Part shown: in pieces, positions 27,036 to 36,845 of the stretch
Layout of the letters: each line of letters starts with the position of its first letter
How positions within the stretch are numbered: position 1 is the stretch's first letter
Assembly (NCBI RefSeq): GCF_052055485.1
Contig: NZ_CP197171.1
Span: 1,178,001-1,242,000, forward strand
Direction of reading: 5' to 3'
DNA length: 64,000 bases
DNA from: Amphibacillus sp052055485
Lineage (GTDB): Bacteria > Bacillota > Bacilli > Bacillales > Amphibacillaceae
Position numbers and translations under genes: made by a program
Notes under the pieces: model-generated
Seen by the model: the letters and a program-made list of their open reading frames with translations, nothing else
Told to the model about the DNA's origin: nothing
Database searches by the model: none

Positions 27036-27148
27036 GTTAAAATTATTTTAACATTAAATGTTTTTATATGTAAATAATGATGATTTTAGTGGTCCTTTCT
27101 TGGTACAATAGATTTATATCTTATTATTTATTTCAATATACCAAGAAA
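27036..27148 (+). promoter_or_regulatory. hsdR promoter region with palindromes
   Basis: GTTAAAATTATTTTAAC (27036-27052) is a perfect palindrome. Further on, TTTCTTGGTA (27096-27105) and TACCAAGAAA (27139-27148) form a perfect 10-bp inverted repeat enclosing a possible promoter: TTGGTA (27100-27105), 16 bases, TATTAT (27122-27127). The right arm ends just before the hsdR ribosome site, so a regulator or hairpin here could limit hsdR expression. Confidence 0.5.
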
Positions 27149-27161
27149 GTAGGTGTGACTA

Positions 27162-29528
27162 TTGCAATCATATAATAAAAAGAAATTAAGTGAACGTGAT
27201 ATTTGTACAAAATTTATTACACCTGCCATTCAAAACAGTGGATGGGATATACAAAGGCAAGTTAGAGAAGAATATACCTTTACAGATGGACGAGTGATCG
27301 TTAGAGGAAAATTGACTGCGAGAGGTAAGAGAAAAAGAGCTGATTATTTACTATCCTATAAGCCAAATTTACCACTTGCAATAGTAGAGGCAAAAGATAA
27401 TAAGCACTCTATTGGTAGTGGACTGCAACAAGCGATTGAATATGGGAATATTTTAGATATACCTTTTGTGTATGCGTCTAATGGAGACGGATTTTTCGAA
27501 CGTGACCTATTAACAGGCAAAGAACGTGAATTAACCCTTGAGCAATTTCCGACGCCTGAAGAACTATGGAACAGATATACGATTGCAAAGGGGTTGTCTA
27601 AACAACAAGAGGAGATTGTACAAGAACCCTATTATTTTGGGGAAGATAAAAAAACACCACGCTATTATCAGCGTATAGCCATTAATCGTACAGTTGAAGC
27701 TATTGCCAAAGGACAAAACCGCTTATTATTAGTGATGGCTACAGGAACAGGTAAAACATATACAGCTTTTCAAATTATTCATCGCCTGTGGAAAGTCAAG
27801 GAAATGAAAAAAGTGTTGTTTCTTGCTGATCGAAATATCTTAGTTAATCAAACAATACAAAATGATTTTAAACCTTTTGGTAATGTTATGACCAAAATTA
27901 CAAATAGACATATGGATAGTTCTTATGAAGTATATCTTTCCCTATATCATCAACTATCAGGAAGTACAGACGAAATGGAAATCTTTCGAGAGTTTAGCCC
28001 AGATTTCTTTGACTTAATTGTGGTAGATGAATGTCATCGAGGCTCAGCGAAAGAAGAATCGAGATGGAGACGCATATTAGAGTACTTTTCATCCTCTACT
28101 CAACTTGGATTGACAGCTACCCCTAATGAAACAGAGGAAGTAAGTAATATTCATTATTTTGGCAAGCCGATCTATACTTATTCTCTAAAACAGGGAATTG
28201 ATGATGGATTTTTAGCTCCTTATAAAGTTATTCGAATTGGATTAGACCGAGACCTCGAAGGATATAGACCCGAAAAAGGAAAAGTTGATAAACAAGGTAA
28301 CATAATAGATGATCGTGAGTATAATCAAACAGATTTTGATCGTACATTAGTGATAGATGACCGGACAAAAATCATTGCCAAAAAGGTTACAGAATTTCTT
28401 AAAGAAAATGATCGATTTGCTAAGACAATTGTTTTTTGCCATGATATTGATCATGCTGAGCGAATGAGACAAGCACTTGTTAACGAAAATAGCGATATCG
28501 TTAAAGAAAATTCTCGTTATATCATGCGAATTACCGGTGACAATGAGGAAGGTAAAGCTCAACTTGATAATTTTATAGATGAAGAAAGTCTATATCCTAC
28601 TATTGTCACTACTTCAAAATTAATGACAACAGGTGTGGATGCGAAAACCTGCAAGCTGATAGTATTAGATCGACACATTAATAGTATGACGGAGTTTAAG
28701 CAAATTGTTGGTCGAGGCACACGTTTAAAGCCAGAATATGGGAAAGAATACTTTACTGTAATGGATTTTCGAAATGCTTCTCGTTTATTCGCAGACCCTG
28801 ATTTTGATGGTGATCCAGTGCAAGTATATGAACCAGGTGATGATGATCCTGTAACACCACCTGATAATGAAGAAGATGACATGGGTAATATTGGTGGAGA
28901 AGGCAGCAAAACTGGGAACGATTTTGGTGATGATTGGGGCGATGATGATGGAGAAGATAGTAACAACCAGCGTATGAAATATTATGTCGATGATGTACCA
29001 GTAATGGTCATTAATGAAAGAGTCCAATACTATGATCAAGATGGGAAATTAATCACAGAAAGTCTAAAAGATTATTCAAAAAAAGGTATTTTACAAGAAT
29101 ATCAAACTTTAGCTGAATTTATTAAAAGGTGGCATACCGAAGATAAAAAAGATGCTATTATAGAAGAATTAAAGGAGCATGGCATATTGTTGGAGGCATT
29201 AAAAGAGGAAGTAGGTAAAGACATTGATGAATTTGATCTCATTTTACATGTTGCCTTTGACGAGAAGCCACTCACACGTTCTGAACGTGCGAAAAAAGTG
29301 AAGCAGCAAGATTACTTAAATAAATATTCAGGTGTTGCAAAAAAAGTATTAGAAGCCTTGTTGGAAAAGTACCAAGATGAAGGTCGATTTGACTTCGATG
29401 ATATTAAAGTCTTAAAACTTAAACCTTTTGATGAACTTGGGAATCCGATGAAGATTGCAAAAGAATTTGGTGGTAAAAAGGGTTACCAAAAAGCAGTCAA
29501 AGAATTAGAAGATAAACTTTATGCCTAA
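27162..29528 (+). CDS. hsdR: Type I restriction enzyme, R subunit (HsdR)
   Basis: 788 aa. The N-terminal PD-(D/E)xK nuclease shows ADYLLSYKPNLPLAIVEAKD (catalytic E and K). The translocase motor has MATGTGKTYTAFQ (Walker A), VVDECHRG (DEAx box), LGLTATP (motif III), and VGRGTRLKPE (motif VI). An acidic low-complexity linker (about residues 565-605, D/G/E-rich) precedes the C-terminal helical domain that docks to the methyltransferase. Start is TTG at 27162 behind AGTAGGTG, which fits low expression of the nuclease. First gene of hsdRMS. Confidence 0.95.
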   Translation: MQSYNKKKLSERDICTKFITPAIQNSGWDIQRQVREEYTFTDGRVIVRGKLTARGKRKRADYLLSYKPNLPLAIVEAKDNKHSIGSGLQQAIEYGNILDIPFVYASNGDGFFERDLLTGKERELTLEQFPTPEELWNRYTIAKGLSKQQEEIVQEPYYFGEDKKTPRYYQRIAINRTVEAIAKGQNRLLLVMATGTGKTYTAFQIIHRLWKVKEMKKVLFLADRNILVNQTIQNDFKPFGNVMTKITNRHMDSSYEVYLSLYHQLSGSTDEMEIFREFSPDFFDLIVVDECHRGSAKEESRWRRILEYFSSSTQLGLTATPNETEEVSNIHYFGKPIYTYSLKQGIDDGFLAPYKVIRIGLDRDLEGYRPEKGKVDKQGNIIDDREYNQTDFDRTLVIDDRTKIIAKKVTEFLKENDRFAKTIVFCHDIDHAERMRQALVNENSDIVKENSRYIMRITGDNEEGKAQLDNFIDEESLYPTIVTTSKLMTTGVDAKTCKLIVLDRHINSMTEFKQIVGRGTRLKPEYGKEYFTVMDFRNASRLFADPDFDGDPVQVYEPGDDDPVTPPDNEEDDMGNIGGEGSKTGNDFGDDWGDDDGEDSNNQRMKYYVDDVPVMVINERVQYYDQDGKLITESLKDYSKKGILQEYQTLAEFIKRWHTEDKKDAIIEELKEHGILLEALKEEVGKDIDEFDLILHVAFDEKPLTRSERAKKVKQQDYLNKYSGVAKKVLEALLEKYQDEGRFDFDDIKVLKLKPFDELGNPMKIAKEFGGKKGYQKAVKELEDKLYA

Positions 29529-29572
29529 ACTTAATAGATTTGTACAGCAATATAGTTGAAGGAGTATGACAA

Positions 29573-31012
29573 ATGACAATTGAGAACATGATAAAAAGAA
29601 TACAAAACATTATGAGACAAGATGCTGGAGTAGACGGGGATGCACAACGAATTTCCCAATTAGTGTGGATGCTGTTTTTAAAAGTGTATGATGCAAAAGA
29701 AGAATTTTGGGATTTTGCAGAAGATGATTTTAAATCAATCATTCCTGAAGCATATCGTTGGCGTAATTGGGCAGTTGATGAAAAGGATGGTAAAGCATTA
29801 ACTGGCGATGAGTTAATGGAGTTTGTTGATACGAAATTATTTCCTGCGCTAAAAGAATTAGAAATCGACGAATTAACGGAAAAACGAAAAGCAATTGTTA
29901 AATATGTATTTGAAGATGCGAACAATTACATGAAAAGTGGTACGCTATTACGTCAGGTAATCAACATTATAGACGAAGTAGACTTTACAGAAAATGAAGA
30001 CCGTTATGCCTTTAACGATATTTATGAACAAATATTAAAAGACTTACAGAGTGCTGGCTCGGCTGGTGAATTCTATACCCCAAGAGCAGTTACAGATTTT
30101 ATGACCGATATTCTAAAGCCACAAGTTGGTGAAAAAATTGCTGATTTTGCTTGTGGTACTGGTGGCTTTTTAATTTCTGCATTAGATTACTTAACAGAGC
30201 AAATTAAAACACCAGAACATCAAGAAATGGTACAAAACAACTTATATGGAATCGAGAAAAAGCCATTACCTTATTTATTAGCTATTACAAATATGATTTT
30301 GCATGATATAGATGCACCAAATATTTTACATGGCAATTCTTTAACACGAAATGTACGTGACTATAAGGAAAACGAGAAAGCTGATGTTATTTTAATGAAT
30401 CCTCCTTACGGTGGTGTGGAGGAAGAATCCATTAGAGTTAACTTTCCAACCGCATTGCAGTCCTCGGAAACAGCTGACTTATTTATGTCATTAATTCTTT
30501 ATCGTTTAAAGAAAAATGGTAGAGTTGGTGTCGTTTTACCTAATAGCTTTTTGTTCGGCGATGACAGAGCGAAAATAAATATTAAAGAAAGACTGTTAGA
30601 AGAGTGCAATTTACATACGATTGTACGTTTGCCTGAAGGTGTGTTTTCACCTTATACATCCATAGAGACGAATTTATTATTTTTTGATAAAACTGGACCG
30701 ACAAAAAATGTGTGGTATTTTGAACATCTATTGCCAGAAGGCTATGCTCGTTATTCCAAGACGAGACCTTTAAGAAAGCAAGAATTTGAAGCAGAAAAAG
30801 CATGGTGGGACAAGCGTGAAGAAACAGAATATGCTTGGAAGGTATCAATTGAGGAGATTAAAAAGCGCAATTACAACCTAAATATTAAAAATCCCCATTC
30901 CAATGATGAAGAAATAAATCAAAAGTCTGCTTTAGAGATCGTGAAAGAATTACAACAATCACAAAAAGAAGTAATTACTATCATGGAAGCCTTAGAGAAA
31001 GAATTGTCATAA
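29573..31012 (+). CDS. hsdM: Type I restriction-modification, M subunit (HsdM)
   Basis: 479 aa N6-adenine methyltransferase. The helical N-terminal HsdM domain is followed by SAM motif I IADFACGTGGFL and the catalytic motif IV LMNPPYGG. The gene begins 44 bp after hsdR with a GAAGGAG site and overlaps the hsdS start by one base (TAATG). With HsdS it forms the M2S1 methylase; with HsdR the restriction complex. Nothing suggests inactivation. Confidence 0.95.
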   Translation: MTIENMIKRIQNIMRQDAGVDGDAQRISQLVWMLFLKVYDAKEEFWDFAEDDFKSIIPEAYRWRNWAVDEKDGKALTGDELMEFVDTKLFPALKELEIDELTEKRKAIVKYVFEDANNYMKSGTLLRQVINIIDEVDFTENEDRYAFNDIYEQILKDLQSAGSAGEFYTPRAVTDFMTDILKPQVGEKIADFACGTGGFLISALDYLTEQIKTPEHQEMVQNNLYGIEKKPLPYLLAITNMILHDIDAPNILHGNSLTRNVRDYKENEKADVILMNPPYGGVEEESIRVNFPTALQSSETADLFMSLILYRLKKNGRVGVVLPNSFLFGDDRAKINIKERLLEECNLHTIVRLPEGVFSPYTSIETNLLFFDKTGPTKNVWYFEHLLPEGYARYSKTRPLRKQEFEAEKAWWDKREETEYAWKVSIEEIKKRNYNLNIKNPHSNDEEINQKSALEIVKELQQSQKEVITIMEALEKELS

Positions 31013-32478
31013 TGGAAAGTGGTGAGAGAATGACTGTCACAATTGAGATGATGAAACAAAAAATATTAGAGCAAGCAATGCGTGGCGAATTAGTTGAGCA
31101 AAACCCTAATGATGAGCCTGTTGAGGTTTTGTTGGAGCGGATTGAAGAAGAGAAAAAACGGTTGGTAAAAGAGAAACCGAAACCATTACCACAAATTGAA
31201 GATGATGAAATTCCTTATGAACTTCCTGAAGGGTGGAAATGGGTAAGGCTTAGGGATATAGTTGATCTATTAAATGGTAGAGCGTATAAAAAACATGAGT
31301 TATTAAATAAAGACGAAGGGAGGACCCCTGTTTTAAGAGTAGGTAATTTCTTTACTAATAATAGTTGGTATTATTCTGATTTAGACCTTCAAGATGACAA
31401 ATATTGTGATAATGGAGACTTGCTTTATGCCTGGTCTGCATCATTTGGACCTAAAATTTGGAACGGAGGTAAAGTAATTTATCATTACCACATTTGGAAA
31501 GTGAATATCTTTGGGGGTGTGAGTAAACAATTTTTATACTATCTTTTCCTAAAAGATGTTAATGATATAAAAGATGTTACTACGGGTAGCACTATGGTTC
31601 ATGTAACAAAAGCCAATATGGAAAAAAGGGTTTTTCCACTACCACCTTTAAATGAACAAAAATATATAGTTGAAAAAATTGAATCATTATTTGATTTATG
31701 TGAAAAATGGGAGCAGGAAGTTAGCAAACAACAGGTTTACCTTTCTACCTTACGTGAAAAAGTATTGGACGATGCGATGAAAGGGGTATTGGTGGAACGA
31801 GATCCAAATGATGAACCTGCTGAAGTACTACTAAAGCAAATTGAAGAAGAAAAACAGGAATTGATTAAAGAAAAGAAAATTAAGAAGCAAAAGCCCTTGC
31901 CACCGATTGAAGAGGATGAGATTCCTTTTGAGTTACCCAATGGCTGGAAATGGGTTCGTATAAGAGATATTACTTTAGTAAACCCACGAAACCAAATCGA
32001 TGATGAGTTAGATGTGGGCTTTGTCCCTATGAAAATGATAAACGAAGGGTATTCGACAGATCACACATTTGAGATCAAAAAATGGAAAGAAGTAAAAAAA
32101 GGTTTTACACACTTTAAGGAACAAGATATTTTAGTTTCTAAGATTACACCTTGTTTTGAAAATAAAAAATCTGTTATAGTGAAGAATCTTCCAAATGACA
32201 CTGGAGCGGGAACAACAGAGTTACATGTTTTAAGACCATTCCATGAGTATATTATGAAAGAATATCTCATGGTTCTTTTTAAGAGTAATACTTTTATAGA
32301 AAAAGGCGTGCAAACATTTACAGGTACAGCTGGTCAGCAGAGAATAAGTAAAGAATTCTTAGAAAATTATATCATTGGGTTGCCTCCGCTTAATGAGCAA
32401 AAGCGTATTGTTGAGAAGATTGAAAAAATATATAAATATATTCATGAATTTGAATCGCGAATACTTTTACCTAAATAA
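31012..32478 (+). CDS. hsdS: Type I restriction-modification, S (specificity) subunit
   Basis: 488 aa with two target recognition domains. Each is preceded by a similar conserved block: ILEQAMRGELVEQNPNDEPV ... ELPEGWKWVRLRDI near the start and VLDDAMKGVLVERDPNDEPA ... ELPNGWKWVRIRDI near residue 250. Each recognition domain ends with PPLNEQK.IVEKIE, the conserved helical spacer. These set the two half-sites of the DNA target, which cannot be deduced here. Start by TAATG overlap with hsdM; an ATG at 31030 with GGTGAGAG is an alternative and would remove six residues. Confidence 0.95.
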   Translation: MESGERMTVTIEMMKQKILEQAMRGELVEQNPNDEPVEVLLERIEEEKKRLVKEKPKPLPQIEDDEIPYELPEGWKWVRLRDIVDLLNGRAYKKHELLNKDEGRTPVLRVGNFFTNNSWYYSDLDLQDDKYCDNGDLLYAWSASFGPKIWNGGKVIYHYHIWKVNIFGGVSKQFLYYLFLKDVNDIKDVTTGSTMVHVTKANMEKRVFPLPPLNEQKYIVEKIESLFDLCEKWEQEVSKQQVYLSTLREKVLDDAMKGVLVERDPNDEPAEVLLKQIEEEKQELIKEKKIKKQKPLPPIEEDEIPFELPNGWKWVRIRDITLVNPRNQIDDELDVGFVPMKMINEGYSTDHTFEIKKWKEVKKGFTHFKEQDILVSKITPCFENKKSVIVKNLPNDTGAGTTELHVLRPFHEYIMKEYLMVLFKSNTFIEKGVQTFTGTAGQQRISKEFLENYIIGLPPLNEQKRIVEKIEKIYKYIHEFESRILLPK

Positions 32479-32621
32479 TATACAATTGGCAGTTGTAAAC
32501 TACTTAATTTAAGATGAGTTAAAATTGCTATTTTGTTAGAGAAAAGTATTAAAGAGAAAAAACTAATAAACTTCATGAATTGATGTTTTTTAAAGACTTA
32601 AACTTACTTCAATTTATCAAT

Positions 32622-32652
32622 AAAGACAGTTCAAAATAAGAGCTGTCTTTAT
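32622..32652 (+). terminator. Terminator after hsdS
   Basis: AAAGACAG (32622-32629) pairs with CTGTCTTT (32643-32650). It separates the restriction operon from the kinase operon. Confidence 0.65.
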
Positions 32653-32673
32653 TAATTAATTTAAAAGGTAGTG

Positions 32674-34182
32674 ATGAAAATGATATCTGATGAATTATTG
32701 AAAAGTGTATCAGAAATTTTTATTGGAGATAACGATAGTCCATTTTTTTATAAAAGTGGTCCAGTGCTTGTTGACTTTTTTAATAGGCATTTTGATTATT
32801 TAGATGTTTATCAGAGTGGATTTCCTTCACGTTGGTGGTATGTTGCTGATAAGCTCGAAGAATTTGTAGAACAAGAAAGAATCAATGACTTTTTTACTTT
32901 AATATTAAGCAAGAGATATGTTATGAAAGAATTTCAAATAAACGAAGTACAAGCGGTAGCATATGCTGAAAAATTATTAAATGTATTCAATGAACAATTG
33001 CAATATGATGAGTTTCAATTAATTCGTAAAGAGGATCGAATTTATCTAATTGACAAAAACAAAGATTTAGAAGAAATAGGAGAAGGTGGTTTCGCAAAAG
33101 TATATTTTCGTAACAGTGACTGTAAAGTGATTAAAAAGTTGAAAGATCAATATATTGCAAATCAATCTGTATGCAGTCGATTTAAAAGAGAATATGATAT
33201 AACTAATTCAATACAAGATGTTGAAGGAGTTATTAAATTATTTAATTTTGATGATACTAAAATGGAATATGTGATGGAAAAAGCAGATAATATTTTATCT
33301 GATTATATTGAAAAAAACGAAATAACAAGGAGTTTTAAGTTTGAACTAATCGAAAAACTATTAGAAATAATGAAAGCCATACATGGAAGAAATATTATTC
33401 ATAGAGATTTAAGTCCGACTAATATTTTATTTGTAGACAATCGTATGAAAATTGCAGATTTTGGATTAGGGAAAAATTATGAAGTAATTCATTCACACAG
33501 AACACTGGATACTAATGCGTTAGGTCAATACGATTATTGTGCTCCTGAACAAAGGAATTCATTAAAAGATGGTGATAAACGTAGCGATGTATATGCAATT
33601 GGTAGGATAATAAATTTTATTTTAAATGGTAGTCCAAGTAACGGGCGACATGAATTAAGCCAATTAGTAAATAAGGCAACAAGTCTGGAATCTGAGAATA
33701 GATTTAATTCAGCTGTTGAAATGTATTCAACTTTTTTGAAGATAAAGGAAATTGCAAACAAACGAAATCTTAAAGAAATAGCATATGAATATATTCAAAA
33801 AAAAGAATTAAGTATGGAAGTAATACAATTTATAGATAGTCTTTCTGGAGTCGAAATTTGTTCAGAAATAGTATCCAATTCCCTTTTTAAGGAGATTGCA
33901 ATAGAGTACATGGAGCATAGTACCAATAATGAGATACGTATAATTAATGATATAGATAATAATTTTAGAGATGTATGTTATACTTTTGAATCAAATGACC
34001 CAATCGCACTATTTGCAACAATGGTACTTGAAAATACGAATTTTACATTTTTAACAATGGAAAAAGCAGCACAAATTCTTTCTTATATTGCGTATTCAGT
34101 TAATAGATTCAATGCTCAAAGGATTATTGAGAAAGTGATACGAAAAGGAATTGATCCGTTATTGGAGGAAATATTACGTTAG
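32674..34182 (+). CDS. Ser/Thr protein kinase with AbiJ-like N-terminal domain (candidate defence kinase)
   Basis: 502 aa. Residues 5-85 contain SGPVLVDFFNRHF, VYQSGFPSRWWYV and a following helix, resembling the small N-terminal module of AbiJ-type abortive infection proteins (inference from pattern). Residues 130-330 are a full eukaryotic-type kinase: glycine loop IGEGGFAKVY, VAIK-type lysine in CKVIKKL, HRDLSPTNIL (catalytic Asp), IADFGLG (metal Asp), APEQ, and DVYAIG. The C-terminal 170 residues are helical. No membrane segment, so not a PASTA/PknB kinase. AAAAGGTAG precedes the ATG at 32674. It opens the operon that continues with the DUF6414-like and AAA+ genes. Confidence 0.8.
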   Translation: MKMISDELLKSVSEIFIGDNDSPFFYKSGPVLVDFFNRHFDYLDVYQSGFPSRWWYVADKLEEFVEQERINDFFTLILSKRYVMKEFQINEVQAVAYAEKLLNVFNEQLQYDEFQLIRKEDRIYLIDKNKDLEEIGEGGFAKVYFRNSDCKVIKKLKDQYIANQSVCSRFKREYDITNSIQDVEGVIKLFNFDDTKMEYVMEKADNILSDYIEKNEITRSFKFELIEKLLEIMKAIHGRNIIHRDLSPTNILFVDNRMKIADFGLGKNYEVIHSHRTLDTNALGQYDYCAPEQRNSLKDGDKRSDVYAIGRIINFILNGSPSNGRHELSQLVNKATSLESENRFNSAVEMYSTFLKIKEIANKRNLKEIAYEYIQKKELSMEVIQFIDSLSGVEICSEIVSNSLFKEIAIEYMEHSTNNEIRIINDIDNNFRDVCYTFESNDPIALFATMVLENTNFTFLTMEKAAQILSYIAYSVNRFNAQRIIEKVIRKGIDPLLEEILR

Positions 34183-34277
34183 TGAAAATCTATTATTGAG
34201 ACTTATAGTAACCAAAATATCAAAAGTATTAGTATTTTATAAAGTTGCTACAAAAGTTCACAAAGGAGCCTTATAAA

Positions 34278-35142
34278 ATGGCGTATGAAGATAAAAAAGT
34301 ATTTAATATTTATTATATAAATTTTTCAAAAGTCTACGAAATTTCAATGATGCTAAATAATGTCGTTATATCATCCATTCAAAAAGAAAATAGCTCATCA
34401 TCTGAGAATACAAATTCCATTACTGCAAACACCTCCGCTTCAACAGCATTAAGTAATTTAGCATCTATAAAAAGTTATATGGGTACACAACTAACAGAAA
34501 AAAAGACAGATACTTCAAAAATGATAGAATCCCTTGATGTTAAAACAACTAAGTCAATCTTGTTAAGAGAAATAGATAAAAAAAGCAAAATAGTAGATAA
34601 ATTTACGAAATGTTGTGAAGGGGACTTAGTTAAAATTGACAATGTAGTTTTAAATATATTGAACGAAGAGAACTTAAGAGAGTTAAAATTATTTAGAAGC
34701 AATGCACTCAAGGACTTTCGTGTAGAGGGAGTAGATGTTAATAATTTAATTACTTCAATGTTAAAAGACTATTCATATCTACTATATGGTCAATTACCTG
34801 AGTCTTCTGAAAGGGTTGTAATTAAAATCCCAATGGAATTAGAGAATGAATTTGAAAGCAATTATAATATTGACGATATTACTATAGGAAGAGTTTCTAT
34901 AATTGGAGTTTATAAGGGTACTGTAAAAGAAGAAAAAGTCAATACCAATACTTTTAATTATTTATATGACATAGGGCAAAAGCAAGAGTCACAGAAATTA
35001 GGTAATCAGTCCGAAAAGATAATTTCAAGTGCATATCAAGAACAAGGTATTCAATCTAAAACTGCTTTTCAGGATAGTGAGTATAAGTTTATTGATATAA
35101 TTGCTATAGTACAGAATGTGAATCTTAATGAAGAAATAGAAT
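34278..35142 (+). pseudogene. DUF6414-like protein gene, 5' part, interrupted by IS21
   Basis: The ATG at 34278 (AAGGAG site) begins MAYEDKKVFNIYYINFSK. The product shows KVYEISMMLNN, an S/N/T-rich linker, and GDLVKIDNVVLNIL and ERVVIKIPMELENEF blocks that resemble DUF6414 proteins (tentative). The frame is open to 35147, but the TGA stop and last Leu come from the tip of the IS21 element at 35143. Joining 34278-35142 to 37648-37712 across the AGAAT target duplication gives one continuous 309-codon frame. The truncated 289-aa product lacks 22 native C-terminal residues and might still be made. Confidence 0.8.
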
Positions 35143-35276
35143 TGTGACTGCTAAACTAGAGTAGACAGTTTTTGCTAGATAAAAAGACACACTTATTTAC
35201 ACAAAAATATTAATAATAAGAACTTCCATTGTACAATGTTTATATCAAAACATACAGAACAGTGGAGGACGTAAAG

Positions 35277-36845
35277 GTGGATAAGTGGGAAATGTATATG
35301 GAAATACATCAATTAATTAAAAAGGGTTTTAGTAAGACAAAGGTAGCTGAAAAACTAGGAATCTCAAGATCAACCGTTCATCGTTATCTAAAAAAGAATC
35401 CTTCGGATATGTCTAAGTGGGTTGATTCCATTCAAACCAGAAGTAAGAAATTAGATCCTTATAAAGAACTAATTTTATCCTGGCTAAGAGAACATCCAGA
35501 TATGTCTGCGGCACAAGTAGAAGATTGGCTAAAAGAAAGATACGAAGATTTAGAAGTAGGTGAAAGTACGGTTCGCTCCTATGTTAGAGAACTTCGAGAG
35601 GAATATAAAATAAGAAAGGAAACTTCACCACGAATTTATGAGGCTATTCTCGATTCACCTATGGGTGAGCAAATACAAGTTGATTTTGGTCATACGAAAC
35701 AGAAGGCAGCAGACAGTAAGGAAGTAAAATTAAACTTTATAGCATTTGTACTATCTAATTCTAGATATAAATATATGGAATGGTTGGATAGGCCATTTAC
35801 TACCCAAGATGTCATTAAAGCACATGAAAATGCATTTAAGTGGTATGGAGGAATTCCAGGTGAATTGGTATATGACCAAGATAGTTTAATCGTTGTCAGT
35901 GAGAATGGTGGGGATTTAATTTTAACACAAGAGTTCCAACAATATAAAGAATCTAGGAATCTAAACCTTCGTGTTTGCCGCAAGGCGGATCCAGAGAGCA
36001 AAGGAAAAATTGAAAATGTAGTTGGATTTATTAAACATAATTTCGCTAAACATCGAGTTTTTCATAACATTGATTCTTGGAATGAACAAGGGTGGGAATG
36101 GCTTCATAGAACTGGAAACTATAAAATTCACCATACAACAAAAAAGAGACCGGTCGAAGTATTTTCCCTGGAAAGACAACACTTAAGACCAGTCACCAAA
36201 AATATAGATATAAAATATAACTATGAAAATAGTATATCAAGATGTGTCCATAAGGACAATACCATTCGATATTTATCTAACCGTTATACTCTACCATTGG
36301 GGACGTTTGGCAAGTACGAAACGGTCTGCATTAAGGAAACGGAGGAAAGAGAATTAATCATTTATAGCCCTGAAACAGGTGAAATCATAGCAAAGCATAC
36401 GATCCCTGACGAGAAAGGGTTATTGATTAAAGATAGAAAACATAGCCGTGATAGAACAAAGGGTATTGATGCATTTATGAATACAGTTGCCGAGCATTTT
36501 AATGACAGTGAGATGGCTTATGATTATCTACAAGCAGTAAAAGGGAAGTACCCTCGATATATTAGGGATCAACTCCAAATGATAATAAAAGAGACAAAAA
36601 CAAATAACAAAGAAATTCTATCAACAGCATTGAAAGAGTGTATAAAGAGGAATCTTTATGGTGCCACAGATTTTAGCGATGTCGTTGCCTATTTAAAACG
36701 ACATCGACAAATGGAAGATACACCAAATGATACCGCTAAGAATGTAACACGAGTAAAAGGAGTTTCAGCTTGGGTTATGGAAACAGAAGCTCAAAAACGA
36801 GAAGTGAATGCCTATACTGCCATATTGGAAGGTGATCCAGTATGA
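35277..36845 (+). CDS. istA: IS21-family transposase IstA
   Basis: About 522 aa. HTH near the N-terminus (KGFSKTKVAEKLGISRSTVH), integrase catalytic core with QVDFGHTK (first D), LVYDQDSLIVVSE (second D) and CRKADPESKGKIENVVGFIK (catalytic E), and a beta-barrel C-terminal domain. I chose the GTG at 35277, nine bases after GGAGG; an ATG at 35229 has no ribosome site. It overlaps istB by ATGA. Confidence 0.92.
   Translation: MDKWEMYMEIHQLIKKGFSKTKVAEKLGISRSTVHRYLKKNPSDMSKWVDSIQTRSKKLDPYKELILSWLREHPDMSAAQVEDWLKERYEDLEVGESTVRSYVRELREEYKIRKETSPRIYEAILDSPMGEQIQVDFGHTKQKAADSKEVKLNFIAFVLSNSRYKYMEWLDRPFTTQDVIKAHENAFKWYGGIPGELVYDQDSLIVVSENGGDLILTQEFQQYKESRNLNLRVCRKADPESKGKIENVVGFIKHNFAKHRVFHNIDSWNEQGWEWLHRTGNYKIHHTTKKRPVEVFSLERQHLRPVTKNIDIKYNYENSISRCVHKDNTIRYLSNRYTLPLGTFGKYETVCIKETEERELIIYSPETGEIIAKHTIPDEKGLLIKDRKHSRDRTKGIDAFMNTVAEHFNDSEMAYDYLQAVKGKYPRYIRDQLQMIIKETKTNNKEILSTALKECIKRNLYGATDFSDVVAYLKRHRQMEDTPNDTAKNVTRVKGVSAWVMETEAQKREVNAYTAILEGDPV

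Noticed and set aside
28559..28966. Long minus-strand frames opposite hsdR and other genes
   Set aside because: They are shadows of the strong plus-strand genes, without ribosome sites or recognisable products.
34278..35147. Intact gene ending naturally at EEIEL
   Set aside because: The stop codon lies in the tip of the IS21 element, and the downstream flank restores the frame through the target duplication.
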